From an uncultured Saccharospirillaceae bacterium (GTDB taxonomy: Bacteria; Bacteroidota; Bacteroidia; Flavobacteriales_D; CAJJDF01): a stretch of 64,000 nt of DNA. Positions 36,159 through 44,956 of this stretch are shown here, in pieces. Each line of letters begins with the position of its first letter. The stretch's first letter is position 1. The position numbers were made by a program, and so were the translations under genes. The stretch is taken from contig CATLPG010000005.1 of assembly GCA_950054195.1 (NCBI GenBank), positions 1-64,000 on the forward strand, given 5' to 3'. The notes beneath the pieces were generated by a model. The model had not been told where the DNA came from. It saw only the letters and a list, made by a program, of their open reading frames with translations, and made no database searches.

Positions 36159-37766
36159 ATGATGAAAAATTACAGCTTTTTAGTTTATCTACTATTACTG
36201 AGTGGTACCGTTTTTACTCAGGTCAATACTTGGAACGGCTCATCCGATAACGACTGGCATAAATCATGTAATTGGAGCTTAAATACTATACCCACAACTG
36301 CTCACGATGTAACAATACCCACAGTAGGTACTTACCCTACAATTACAGGAAATGCTCACTGTAGAACGTTAAACATCACTTCTGCTGCAGCAAATGCAAT
36401 AACAGTTAATTCAAGTGGAGGAGCTAACTTGTGTATTAGTTCAACTAACGGGGGGGCATGTACTACTCCTTTAACAAATAATACTGGTGCGTCAGCAAAT
36501 AATACAACTAGTACTGCAGCAATTTGTGAAAACCAAACAAAGACATTAGTAGGTAGCCCTGCTGGAGGTACTTGGACTATAGTTAGTGGAGGAGGAAGTA
36601 TTTCTGGTAATACTTACACCCCACCTAATGTGGCATCTAATACAAATGTTACTGTAAGATATAGTCTCGCTTGTCCAGTATCAACCAGTGATCGTACATT
36701 TACAGTTAATGTACGTAATGTCGCAAACAATACAACAAGTACAGCTTCTATCTGCGAAAATCAAACTAAAGCTTTAATAGGAAGCCCTGGAGGTGGATCA
36801 TGGAGTGTGGTTAGTGGAGGAGGAAGTATATCAGGTACAACCTACACTCCACCTAATGTTGCTAGTAATACAAGTGTAACGGTTCGCTATACTATACCAG
36901 CAAATGGAGGATGCCCAGCTACAACCAGTGATCGTACATTTACAGTTAATGTACGTAATGTGGCAAGTAATACAACGAGTACAGCCGCGATATGTGAAAA
37001 TCAAACTAAAGCATTAGCAGGCTCTCCGGGAGGAGGAAGCTGGAGCATAGTTAGTGGAGGAGGAAGCATCTCAGGTACAACCTACACCCCCCCAAACGTT
37101 GCTAGTAATACAAGTGTAACTGTTCGTTATACGATACCAGCAAATGGTGCATGTGCAGCAACAATAAGTAACAGAACATTTACAGTTAATGTGCGTAATG
37201 TTGCAAACAACACAACAAGTACAGCAGCAATAGATGATGATGAAACAAAAGCATTAACAGGATCACCAGGAGGAGGAAGCTGGAGTATAGTTAGTGGAGG
37301 AGGAAGCATATCAGGTACAACGTATACCCCACCAGATGTAAGTTCAGCAACTTCTGTAACCGTTCGCTATACAATACCAGCAAATGGAGCATGCCCTGCT
37401 ACAACAAGCGATAGAACTTTTACAGTTAATAATGCATCAGTACCAGGAAGTGCATTTTCACCAGGAGGATCTACTTTGTATGGACCTTACTTTTGTACAC
37501 CTTTTCAAAATAATCATACACGATGCCGTACTTTTAATAATAATACAAGTTTTGATATAACGCTTACCATTGCAACTAATATTCCATGTACAAATAGAAA
37601 TGGAGGTGAAACTTTTCTTATACCAGCAATGGGATCTGGTACTATGTGTATCACGCAGGTAGGATGTTGTGCTGGACCAAATAATTCACCTGGAGAATTA
37701 ATAAACTGGAGTTCTACCGATGGAGCTAGTGGTTCATTTTACATAACACTAGAGAGTACCTTATAA
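36159..37766 (+). CDS. Secreted protein with four 80-residue Ig/PKD-like repeats and Cys-rich C-terminus
   Basis: This 535-residue protein has a signal peptide (1-20). Residues 25-75 hold a common Bacteroidota surface motif (W-x-G-S-S-D-N-D-W ... NW ... VTIPTVGTYPTITG). Four tandem repeats span residues 113-424; each contains ICENQTKAL, GSPGGGSWSIVSGGGSISG and TYTPP, then VRYTIPANG. The last 110 residues have about eight cysteines (YFCTP, TRCRT, MCITQVGCCAG) and no type IX sorting domain, so the route to the surface is unclear. A few features are Ser/Thr/Asn-rich, as in adhesins. Binding target unknown. Confidence 0.7.
   Translation: MMKNYSFLVYLLLLSGTVFTQVNTWNGSSDNDWHKSCNWSLNTIPTTAHDVTIPTVGTYPTITGNAHCRTLNITSAAANAITVNSSGGANLCISSTNGGACTTPLTNNTGASANNTTSTAAICENQTKTLVGSPAGGTWTIVSGGGSISGNTYTPPNVASNTNVTVRYSLACPVSTSDRTFTVNVRNVANNTTSTASICENQTKALIGSPGGGSWSVVSGGGSISGTTYTPPNVASNTSVTVRYTIPANGGCPATTSDRTFTVNVRNVASNTTSTAAICENQTKALAGSPGGGSWSIVSGGGSISGTTYTPPNVASNTSVTVRYTIPANGACAATISNRTFTVNVRNVANNTTSTAAIDDDETKALTGSPGGGSWSIVSGGGSISGTTYTPPDVSSATSVTVRYTIPANGACPATTSDRTFTVNNASVPGSAFSPGGSTLYGPYFCTPFQNNHTRCRTFNNNTSFDITLTIATNIPCTNRNGGETFLIPAMGSGTMCITQVGCCAGPNNSPGELINWSSTDGASGSFYITLESTL
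36495..37430 (+). repeat. Four tandem coding repeats, about 240 bp each
   Basis: Units begin at 36495, 36723, 36963 and 37203. The second and third are exactly 240 bp; the first and last are 228 bp. They encode 76- or 80-residue Ig-like modules. The copies differ mostly at third codon positions, with short identical blocks, as expected for repeated recombination or selection on the protein. In the last copy the first motif reads DDDE instead of CENQ. Confidence 0.9.
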
Positions 37767-38906
37767 TCTCTCTATAACCAAACTAACGGCATTACCCCCA
37801 AATCCAATGGAGTTAACCATTATTCTGTTGATGTTTTGAGGGGTGTTTTTATAATTAATAAAAGGAACAGGAATAAACTGTTGATTTTCCATCATTAGTA
37901 AAGCCATTTCCACACTTAATGCTGAAGAAGCTCCTAATGTATGCCCAATTTTCCATTTATTGGTTGTTAGGGCAGGAATAGAAGAATTACCAAAAACCGT
38001 TTGAATAGCATTAACTTCGGATTTATCTCCTAACATAGTACCCGGAGTATGAGTTACAATAACATCAATACTATTTTTATCCAAATTTTTTAAAGCCATT
38101 TTCATAGATGTTACAAAAGCATCTCCGTTTTCAGTAACAGCCGTAGCATGAGGAATTTCTTCTGTGCCGTAACCAAAACCAGCTATTTTTACTATTGAAT
38201 TTTCTGAAGCTTCCGTCTCTAGACAAAAAACACTAGCTCCTTCCCCTAAACACATCGTGTTATATTGTTTATTAACCATTAAACTTTTACAAGGGTATTC
38301 ATCCTTATTATCCTGAGTGTATATTTTTAATGCTTGCATTTGGGCAATAGTGAAAGGTGTAAGAGGAGCTTCACTACCACCAACAATAAATCGATTGGTA
38401 AAACCAGCTTTTAGCCATGCTATTGCATTTAATATCGCATGGGAAGCAGATGAACACGTAATAGAATGACTAAATTGTATTCCTTTAGCACCAATATCTT
38501 GTCCTACCCATGAAGAAATGTTACCCAAGGTAGTTGAAGGAGATGCAAGTGGATTAATTTTATTAGCCTTAAAGGCTTCATAATGTTGCTCGAACAAGGA
38601 GGTAGCTCCTCTAGAAGAACCAATATTAATCCCAATTGAATTGTCAATTTCCCACTTACTTTTTTCAAGAGCTTTTCGGGTACTCCAAATAGCCATTATT
38701 ACAGATGGATCAAGTCTTTTATAGTTTTTACTTTCCTTACGGATAGCTTCAAGTTCATTTTTAGCATCATCAGCAAGCTCTCCTTTAATAGGGTTCCTAG
38801 ATAAGTAGTGGTTGTTATTAAGGTAAGCTTCCCAAATGTCTTGAGGTGTGTAACCCAAAGCGGACATACTTCCCCATCCAGCTATGTAAACCTCTTTATT
38901 CATCAA
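37761..38906 (-). CDS. Beta-ketoacyl-ACP synthase of the biotin operon
   Basis: This 381-residue condensing enzyme of the FabB/FabF fold has the catalytic triad Cys151 (SITCSSASHA), His286 (VIVTHTPGT) and His322 (KIGHTLGA). It is about 30 residues shorter than housekeeping FabF. It overlaps bioA by 11 bases in the operon bioD-bioA-KAS, which points to a role in building the pimeloyl chain or priming it; that is inference. The 3' end overlaps the convergent repeat-protein gene by 6 bases. It is not KASIII-like, so it differs from BioZ. Confidence 0.85.
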   Translation of the reverse strand: MMNKEVYIAGWGSMSALGYTPQDIWEAYLNNNHYLSRNPIKGELADDAKNELEAIRKESKNYKRLDPSVIMAIWSTRKALEKSKWEIDNSIGINIGSSRGATSLFEQHYEAFKANKINPLASPSTTLGNISSWVGQDIGAKGIQFSHSITCSSASHAILNAIAWLKAGFTNRFIVGGSEAPLTPFTIAQMQALKIYTQDNKDEYPCKSLMVNKQYNTMCLGEGASVFCLETEASENSIVKIAGFGYGTEEIPHATAVTENGDAFVTSMKMALKNLDKNSIDVIVTHTPGTMLGDKSEVNAIQTVFGNSSIPALTTNKWKIGHTLGASSALSVEMALLMMENQQFIPVPFINYKNTPQNINRIMVNSIGFGGNAVSLVIERL

Positions 38907-40176
38907 TACTTAATGATTTAATACCTTCTAATAAGGTTTGATGGACATGTTTTAATTCAACTTTAGTAATTACATAAGGAGGAACAATATACAAGGTGTT
39001 TCCCAATGGTCTTAAATAAAGTCCTTTGTTCATAAAGTAATTAAAAAGAGTATCACGCAATGTTCCATATACGTGATTGTTTTTTGTTTTTATATCAAAG
39101 GCTAAAATTACTCCTTTTTGTCTGAGGTTAGTTACTTTATCCACGTTCTTTAATGCTTCTAAAAAAGCACGATTACACTCCTCAATCATTTTTATTTGAT
39201 CCTGAATGTAGGAGGATGTTAAAAGCTTTACTCCCTCGATAGCAGCTACGCAAGCTAAAGGATTAGCAGAGTATGTGTGTGCGTGAAAAAAGCTTTTTTC
39301 ATTTTTATCACTCAAAAAAGCATCATAAATATCTTGTGTAGAACTTGTAGCAGCCAATGGTAACAACCCTGCAGATAAAGCTTTAGACATACAAATAATA
39401 TCTGGCTTTGTTTGCATCCAATCAGAAGCAAAATAAGTTCCTGTTTTTCCAAAACCAGTCATTACTTCATCAGCAACTAATAAAACATCTTTTTTTCTAC
39501 AAAATGAAAGTACTTGTTCTAATGCCTCTTCATCATGCATTTTCATCCCAGCAGCTCCTTGAACTAAAGGTTCGTAAACAAGAGCTGCTATATCATTAGC
39601 TTTTGTAAGTTTTTCTAAGTGTTCAAGAACATATTCAATGTTATTTTTTCTTGGAGGAAGAATTTTAGTTGCTGAAACCATAAGTGGTTTAAACGGCTTA
39701 TTATATACTGATTCACCAGATGCCGCCATAGCACCAAAAGTATCGCCATGAAACCCCTCGTTAAATCCAATAATTTTTGTTTTGTTAATGCCTATATTGC
39801 TCCAATACTGGAGAGCTATTTTAATGCCAACTTCAACCGCAGTAGACCCATTATCCGAAAAGAAAACCTTTTTTTGATTTTTGGGTAATATTTCAACTAG
39901 ACGTTCGCTTAACTCAACAGCAGGTTCGTGTGTAAACCCAGCAAAAACAATTTGATCAAGTTGATCCATTTGTTTTTTTACAGCATCAGTGATGGTTGGG
40001 TTACAATGCCCATAAACAGCAGTATACCAAGAAGAAATACCATCAATGTATTTGTTGCCTTTCTCATCATAGAGATAAATACCTTTAGCCTTTACAATAG
40101 GCAAACTGTTAGGGTGTGTTTGGTGCTGATTAAGCGGATGCCAAATGTGTTTTTTATCTCTCGAAACTAAACTCAT
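38896..40176 (-). CDS. bioA: Adenosylmethionine-8-amino-7-oxononanoate aminotransferase
   Basis: BioA makes 7,8-diaminopelargonate (DAPA) with S-adenosylmethionine as amino donor. The 426-residue class III aminotransferase has WHPLNQH at the start, the substrate-site SSWYTAVYGH, PLP-binding Asp236 (ADEVMTGFGKTG) and the Schiff-base Lys265 (MSKALSAG). It overlaps bioD by 4 bases upstream and the ketoacyl synthase downstream. Confidence 0.96.
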   Translation of the reverse strand: MSLVSRDKKHIWHPLNQHQTHPNSLPIVKAKGIYLYDEKGNKYIDGISSWYTAVYGHCNPTITDAVKKQMDQLDQIVFAGFTHEPAVELSERLVEILPKNQKKVFFSDNGSTAVEVGIKIALQYWSNIGINKTKIIGFNEGFHGDTFGAMAASGESVYNKPFKPLMVSATKILPPRKNNIEYVLEHLEKLTKANDIAALVYEPLVQGAAGMKMHDEEALEQVLSFCRKKDVLLVADEVMTGFGKTGTYFASDWMQTKPDIICMSKALSAGLLPLAATSSTQDIYDAFLSDKNEKSFFHAHTYSANPLACVAAIEGVKLLTSSYIQDQIKMIEECNRAFLEALKNVDKVTNLRQKGVILAFDIKTKNNHVYGTLRDTLFNYFMNKGLYLRPLGNTLYIVPPYVITKVELKHVHQTLLEGIKSLSIDE

Positions 40177-40796
40177 AGGGCTAATAAGTTTTCTCTAAAA
40201 CGATCAGCATATTCGCGTACAACAGTTTGGTCAAAGTACGGTTCAGGATCAATCCTGCCAATAACATTTAATCCACTCATTTTTGTAATAATGCTTTCTG
40301 TTGATGGGTGTTCTTCTCCATTAAAAATAATTCCAGCGATGGTAAGTCCCCTGCTTTTTAAAGCCTCAATTGTGAGTAGCGTATGATTAATGCTTCCTAA
40401 ATAATGCCTTGAAACAATAATTACTTTATCGCTAGGTTCAATTAAATCAATAATGGTGTTTTTGTTATTTAAAGGAACTAATAACCCACCAGCACCTTCA
40501 ATGATTAGATGATTATCTGTTTTTGGATGAGAAATTTTTTTAAGATTAATCGTTACCCCATCTTTTTTAGCTGCACTATGAGGAGATTCTGGGTGGTTGA
40601 GAGCATAAGTGTTTTTATGAAATACTGAGTTATCATTACTAACAAGCTTTTTTACTTTATCCGTATCCGAGTAATGTAAGTCGCCAGCTTGGATGGGCTT
40701 CCAATAATCAGCATGTAAGCTTTCTACAACAATTGCAGAAGCTATGGTTTTACCAACATCTGTATCTATACCTGTAATAAAATATCGTTTTTGCAT
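40173..40796 (-). CDS. bioD: Dethiobiotin synthetase
   Basis: BioD closes the ureido ring of dethiobiotin from DAPA, CO2 and ATP. The 207-residue protein starts with the P-loop GIDTDVGKT and has KPIQAG and the EGAGGLLVPL motif of the family. It is the first gene of the bioD-bioA-KAS operon. bioB and bioF are not in this window. Confidence 0.96.
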   Translation of the reverse strand: MQKRYFITGIDTDVGKTIASAIVVESLHADYWKPIQAGDLHYSDTDKVKKLVSNDNSVFHKNTYALNHPESPHSAAKKDGVTINLKKISHPKTDNHLIIEGAGGLLVPLNNKNTIIDLIEPSDKVIIVSRHYLGSINHTLLTIEALKSRGLTIAGIIFNGEEHPSTESIITKMSGLNVIGRIDPEPYFDQTVVREYADRFRENLLAL

Positions 40797-40923
40797 GTAT
40801 CTCTTTCCTTGCTTACTTAAAAATAAAGGAAATAAACGAAAAGACTAGTATATTTAGATTCCTACTCAATAAAACAATAAAAGGAGAAATTATACATTTT
40901 ATCCTTACATAAGTTATTTTTCT

Positions 40924-43140
40924 ATGATTAAAAGAATTACACTTTTTTTTCTCTTTCTGTCTTTTTCATTAGTTACTAAAGCTCAAAACGAGTCTTTTTT
41001 AACCAGTCAAGAAAAAGCTTACCTCTATCACATTGTGATGAAAAGCTCAACGCTAAGTAGAAACTTAGCCCATGCATTTGAATATACAGGTGCTGTTGAT
41101 GAAAAAGAGCCAGATAATTATCTATATATCGAAGAGCAAATTTTAAAAGAACCTACAACACTTAGGATATATTTAGATGAATTTAAAAATCAATCATCGG
41201 GAGTTATTGCTGAACTTGCTAATAAAATGGCTTTATGGACCTTGTATAATGAATTAAAAGAAGGAATAACAATTAAAAATGAAGAAGATTACCCTGCGAA
41301 TTTTCAGCAGTTTTTAGATACACTAGTGAGTAAATCTCCCAAGCAATTTTTAATGGTTGATAGGGATTTAAATGAAATTTTTCCACGTAAGCATTTTAAT
41401 TTACTTAATCCCAACCTCACTTACAACGAAAGAAAAGAAATGATTAGTAAAGTTGGAGGGTTGGAGTCTAACCAAGAGAAACAGTTAATAGACGCTATTC
41501 ATGAAACTATAAAGGATTATACCACTAGAAAATCCAAAGATGTTTACCGAATGCTTGGAATGGATGGTGTAATAACCGAAAATTTTTTGTTAGCTGCTGG
41601 TGATGGAAGTGGTACATCAGGTTTACTGGGTGAAATTGAAAAGGATAATAAAGATGAAAAGGGAGTAGCTAAAGGAGTCGGCTTATTTACTTACGAAACT
41701 TACATTGAAACAGTAAAGGATAAGCAAGTATTGTTCCCAGAGAAAGAGCCAAAAGTAACCGTAAATACAATAGGAGATAGAAAAAAAACAAATGTCCATT
41801 TAAGCATGTGGGGTTTTAATTATTTAAGTCAAACTACAGTTGTGGTTACCAAAAATGAAAAGTCTTATTTGTTTTATGGTAGTAAGTATACTGGTGAGTT
41901 GTCACCAGACCCTAGATACAATAACGATGAAAAAACGTATAAAACACACCTAAAAAAGCTTGAAGAAGAGGAGGTACCTGAACAAGAAGAAGAGGTGTAC
42001 GGAGAAGATGGTTTTGAGGCAAAATGGAAGCAGCTGAAAGTTAATAGAGAAGAATTGATTAATGAAATTGAGAAAAACGAGTATAAGGAATCCATGCTCC
42101 GTATGAATCAGCGAAAAAATAAGTCTAAAATCAAAAAAATAGGAAATAAATTAGATGCTCAGCACAAAAAGCTTTGGGCACTTGAAAAACGTATAGCCGA
42201 AGCCAAAGAAGAGTTTGACGAAGAAAAACTCAAACTAGATAAAATGAAGTTTCGTTTAACAAAAATGAAACGAAACCTAGGCAATTTTGAACAAAAATTT
42301 AAAGCGATAAATCATTTGATATACCAGTTCGAAGATGGAACAATTTTTAACGTTAAAACTCAAGATTTAATTTTTGAAGCTAACGATGAACCTCAAGAAT
42401 TAGATATTCAATTATTAGCAGTTGGTGCTAACCCTATGAGTGAATATGCCGATGAAGTGCAATTAAATATTGCTGTTACTGAGGTAAATGAAAAAGAGGA
42501 AATTATTCAAGAAGTTGAATTAATATTAGTTGATGCTTTTTCATCGGATGGTTACACCCTAAAAAAGTTAAGTTTTGGGCCAGAGGCAAACTATCTATTC
42601 TCAAAAATGGTAGAACATAGTATTGATGAAAACATCTCGTTAGAGTTAGAGCTTAGTGGAAATGGAATAGGAGAGTACAAAGGAGCTAAAATAAGTGCGA
42701 GAAAAGATCAAAAAAATCAGCTTAAAACATATCCCGGAGAAACGAAGGAAGAAAGAGAAGAGGCTAAACAATCAGATGAATTTAAAGAGCTAAGAGTAAC
42801 CACAGGTTGGATTAAATTCACCAACAAAAAACTAGAAATCACCCTTGATTCGTATACAGATCCTGTAAAATCTAATGTTGCACGAAAAAGTGGTTACCTT
42901 GATAATTTCATGAAACAACATCCAGATTTAACCGAAAATCAATTATTAAGTGGTTTACGAACGTTTGGTGTATTGGATCAGTTGATTAAAAAAATGAAAA
43001 ACGTATCTGATGAACATTTAAAACAGGATTTGGATAAACAAAAAAAGTATCAAAAATATTTCGACCATCAACGTGATATAGCTCCTGTTATGATTAATGA
43101 TTTTCGCTTAACGTACGATGTTTTTAAAAAAAGTATGTGA
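40924..43140 (+). CDS. Large secreted protein with central coiled coil, function unknown
   Basis: This 738-residue protein has a signal peptide (about 1-21, cleaved after TKAQ). No known domain is seen in the N-terminal 340 residues. A charged coiled coil runs over about 367-460 (for example EKRIAEAKEEFDEEKLKLDKM split by basic patches). The C-terminal part is mixed alpha/beta. No lipobox, barrel or type IX sorting domain is present. It is followed after 15 bases by a second secreted unknown, so the two probably work together in the periplasm or at the envelope. Confidence 0.55.
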   Translation: MIKRITLFFLFLSFSLVTKAQNESFLTSQEKAYLYHIVMKSSTLSRNLAHAFEYTGAVDEKEPDNYLYIEEQILKEPTTLRIYLDEFKNQSSGVIAELANKMALWTLYNELKEGITIKNEEDYPANFQQFLDTLVSKSPKQFLMVDRDLNEIFPRKHFNLLNPNLTYNERKEMISKVGGLESNQEKQLIDAIHETIKDYTTRKSKDVYRMLGMDGVITENFLLAAGDGSGTSGLLGEIEKDNKDEKGVAKGVGLFTYETYIETVKDKQVLFPEKEPKVTVNTIGDRKKTNVHLSMWGFNYLSQTTVVVTKNEKSYLFYGSKYTGELSPDPRYNNDEKTYKTHLKKLEEEEVPEQEEEVYGEDGFEAKWKQLKVNREELINEIEKNEYKESMLRMNQRKNKSKIKKIGNKLDAQHKKLWALEKRIAEAKEEFDEEKLKLDKMKFRLTKMKRNLGNFEQKFKAINHLIYQFEDGTIFNVKTQDLIFEANDEPQELDIQLLAVGANPMSEYADEVQLNIAVTEVNEKEEIIQEVELILVDAFSSDGYTLKKLSFGPEANYLFSKMVEHSIDENISLELELSGNGIGEYKGAKISARKDQKNQLKTYPGETKEEREEAKQSDEFKELRVTTGWIKFTNKKLEITLDSYTDPVKSNVARKSGYLDNFMKQHPDLTENQLLSGLRTFGVLDQLIKKMKNVSDEHLKQDLDKQKKYQKYFDHQRDIAPVMINDFRLTYDVFKKSM

Positions 43141-43155
43141 TATTAGAGTAGAAGC

Positions 43156-44286
43156 ATGAAACAATTCATCTTTATATTCTCATTTTTCTTAGGAACAAGT
43201 TTAATAGCCCAAACCTTTAAACTTGATGTTCAATTTGAAGTTCCCTTTGGAAAAATTGATGGATATTGGGAACGTCCAATTTTTAACGACTTATCTTTAA
43301 CCCAAACAGATAAAGATCGTTACTACAAAGAATTAATTTCTAAAATAAAAGATACTACGGATTATAACTCAACCTTAATCTCTGTTGAAGCATATGATAA
43401 AAATAGCGCTAATTTGTTAGTGGCATTTGGTGGTAAATATTATTATGCTAATCAAAACGGTATTTCCCCTACTAATACTTATAACAAGTCTATTATTACT
43501 ACTAATCAAGTACCTGTTTATGATTATGAAACAGGACAAGAAGCTATTGATAATGATGGTTATACGGTATACCGAACAGACACAATACTAGGTTCCATTA
43601 GGAATGCTATTGAAGGAGTCAACTCAAAAGAACAATGGATAATTAACAAAAAAGGATTTTGTAAACAACCAAAGGCAACAGAAACGATTTTAGTTGGAAA
43701 TAGTGATTACAAGTATTATGACTTAAGGTTCTTAGGATTTACGCAAATAAACTCACAAAAGCCGAGCTGGAAGAAAAAATACATATTTAAAAAAGATGTA
43801 GCCTATAATTATTTTTTCTTCCCTTCAATTTTAAAACAGAATAGTTTATTTCCTGAGGAGTATGATCAAGTGAAATTAAGAGATGCTCAATTATCAGCTA
43901 TAAACCAAAACGAAGCTGAAAACTTGATTAAATTTATCGTCAATCAGCTTTTCAAAGGGGAGTTTAAAATTAGAAATAATCAAGGAGAGAAAATACCTTT
44001 TAATGAGCAACTAATAAAAGATGTTTCGTTACTAGCAGTAGTAGATCAAGAGACAGGAGAATTTTCAGTAGATGAAAATGGTGATCCAATCTATGAAAAA
44101 GAATATGTGACCTATTTACCTAAAGATTTTGCTGGTATCCATTTCATAGAAGATTGGTATTTCGATGCTAAAAAAGTAGGTTTTTTTAAAAAGGTGAAAG
44201 AAATTCAATTATTAGCATATTCATATAATCCAGAGATGGAAATAACGGGCTATGAGTCATTACCTTTCACTATTATATTCGAATAA
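43156..44286 (+). CDS. Secreted protein of unknown function, paired with the coiled-coil protein
   Basis: This 376-residue protein has a signal peptide (1-18, cleaved after LIAQ). It includes two Asp/Gly-rich strand pairs (YDYETGQEAIDNDGYTVYR; VDQETGEFSVDENGDPIY) and ends with a module (IHFIEDWYFDAKKVGFFKKV, then LLAYSYNP). That end recalls the pattern W-Y-F-D-x(6)-F/Y-K/R found in GldN/PorN proteins, but the match is weak and gldKLM are absent. I leave the family open. Its 3' end is overlapped by the terminator of the convergent FKBP gene. Confidence 0.5.
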   Translation: MKQFIFIFSFFLGTSLIAQTFKLDVQFEVPFGKIDGYWERPIFNDLSLTQTDKDRYYKELISKIKDTTDYNSTLISVEAYDKNSANLLVAFGGKYYYANQNGISPTNTYNKSIITTNQVPVYDYETGQEAIDNDGYTVYRTDTILGSIRNAIEGVNSKEQWIINKKGFCKQPKATETILVGNSDYKYYDLRFLGFTQINSQKPSWKKKYIFKKDVAYNYFFFPSILKQNSLFPEEYDQVKLRDAQLSAINQNEAENLIKFIVNQLFKGEFKIRNNQGEKIPFNEQLIKDVSLLAVVDQETGEFSVDENGDPIYEKEYVTYLPKDFAGIHFIEDWYFDAKKVGFFKKVKEIQLLAYSYNPEMEITGYESLPFTIIFE

Positions 44287-44316
44287 AAAAGACGCTTCTA
44301 CAAGTAAAAGCGCCTA
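44285..44316 (-). terminator. Rho-independent terminator of the SlyD-like FKBP gene
   Basis: An imperfect 10-bp stem (44291-44300 with 44305-44314, two mismatches) has a 4-base loop. On the minus strand it runs into six T at 44285-44290. It lies across the stop region of the convergent plus-strand gene. Confidence 0.65.
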
Positions 44317-44340
44317 TTAAAACTATTATGTTCAATTATA

Positions 44341-44769
44341 TTAGTTAATCTCCAATACTTCAATTTCAAATACCAAATCTTTACCAGCTAATGGATGGTT
44401 ACCGTTAACAACTACATGCTCATCCTTAACTTCTGTGATGATTAATTGTTGTTGAGACCCATCTGGATGAGAAGCTACTAGTCCCATTCCAACTTCTGGA
44501 TTCATTTCTCCTGGAAGTTGTTTTTTGTTTAGTTCGTGATAAAGCTCATCCTTTTCTTCTCCATATGCTTCAGTGTAAGGAATAGTTAACGTTTTCTTTT
44601 CGTTCAACTCCATATCTGTAATACGGCTTTCTAAACCAGCGATTAATTGGTTTTGACCTAATTGAGCTTCTAATGGCTCACGCTCTAAAGAGCTATCAAA
44701 TACCTCACCGGTTGTTAATTTTCCTGTGTAATGAAATTTTACTTTACTGTTTGCAGTTACTTTAGTCAT
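44341..44769 (-). CDS. SlyD-like FKBP-type peptidyl-prolyl isomerase
   Basis: This 142-residue cytoplasmic isomerase and chaperone has the FKBP half-sites VKFHYTGKLTTGEVFDSS and LIAGLESRI. It carries the insert-in-flap chaperone domain (about 75-120) and the SlyD ending NHPLAGKDLVFEIEVLEI. The His-rich nickel-binding tail of E. coli SlyD is absent. No signal peptide is present, so it differs from the two exported FKBPs at 60-63 kb. Confidence 0.9.
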   Translation of the reverse strand: MTKVTANSKVKFHYTGKLTTGEVFDSSLEREPLEAQLGQNQLIAGLESRITDMELNEKKTLTIPYTEAYGEEKDELYHELNKKQLPGEMNPEVGMGLVASHPDGSQQQLIITEVKDEHVVVNGNHPLAGKDLVFEIEVLEIN

Positions 44770-44956
44770 TAAATTTTATATTAATTGTTTCCCTATATGG
44801 TACAAAAAATAAAGGAGAAATAAAAGGAAAGTCCGGTTTATTATCTTTTTAACTGAAAGATTATTAAATCATTATTGATAAAAAGTATAAAAACAGAGGT
44901 TAGTTTTCCAGTATAAAAGATCCCTCTAATTAAATGCGAGAGTTGTATCTTTAAAC

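Noticed and set aside
36495-37430. Regular 240-bp repeats, first considered as a possible CRISPR-like or satellite array
   Set aside because: The repeats are in one long reading frame, encode Ig-like modules, and have no unique spacers.
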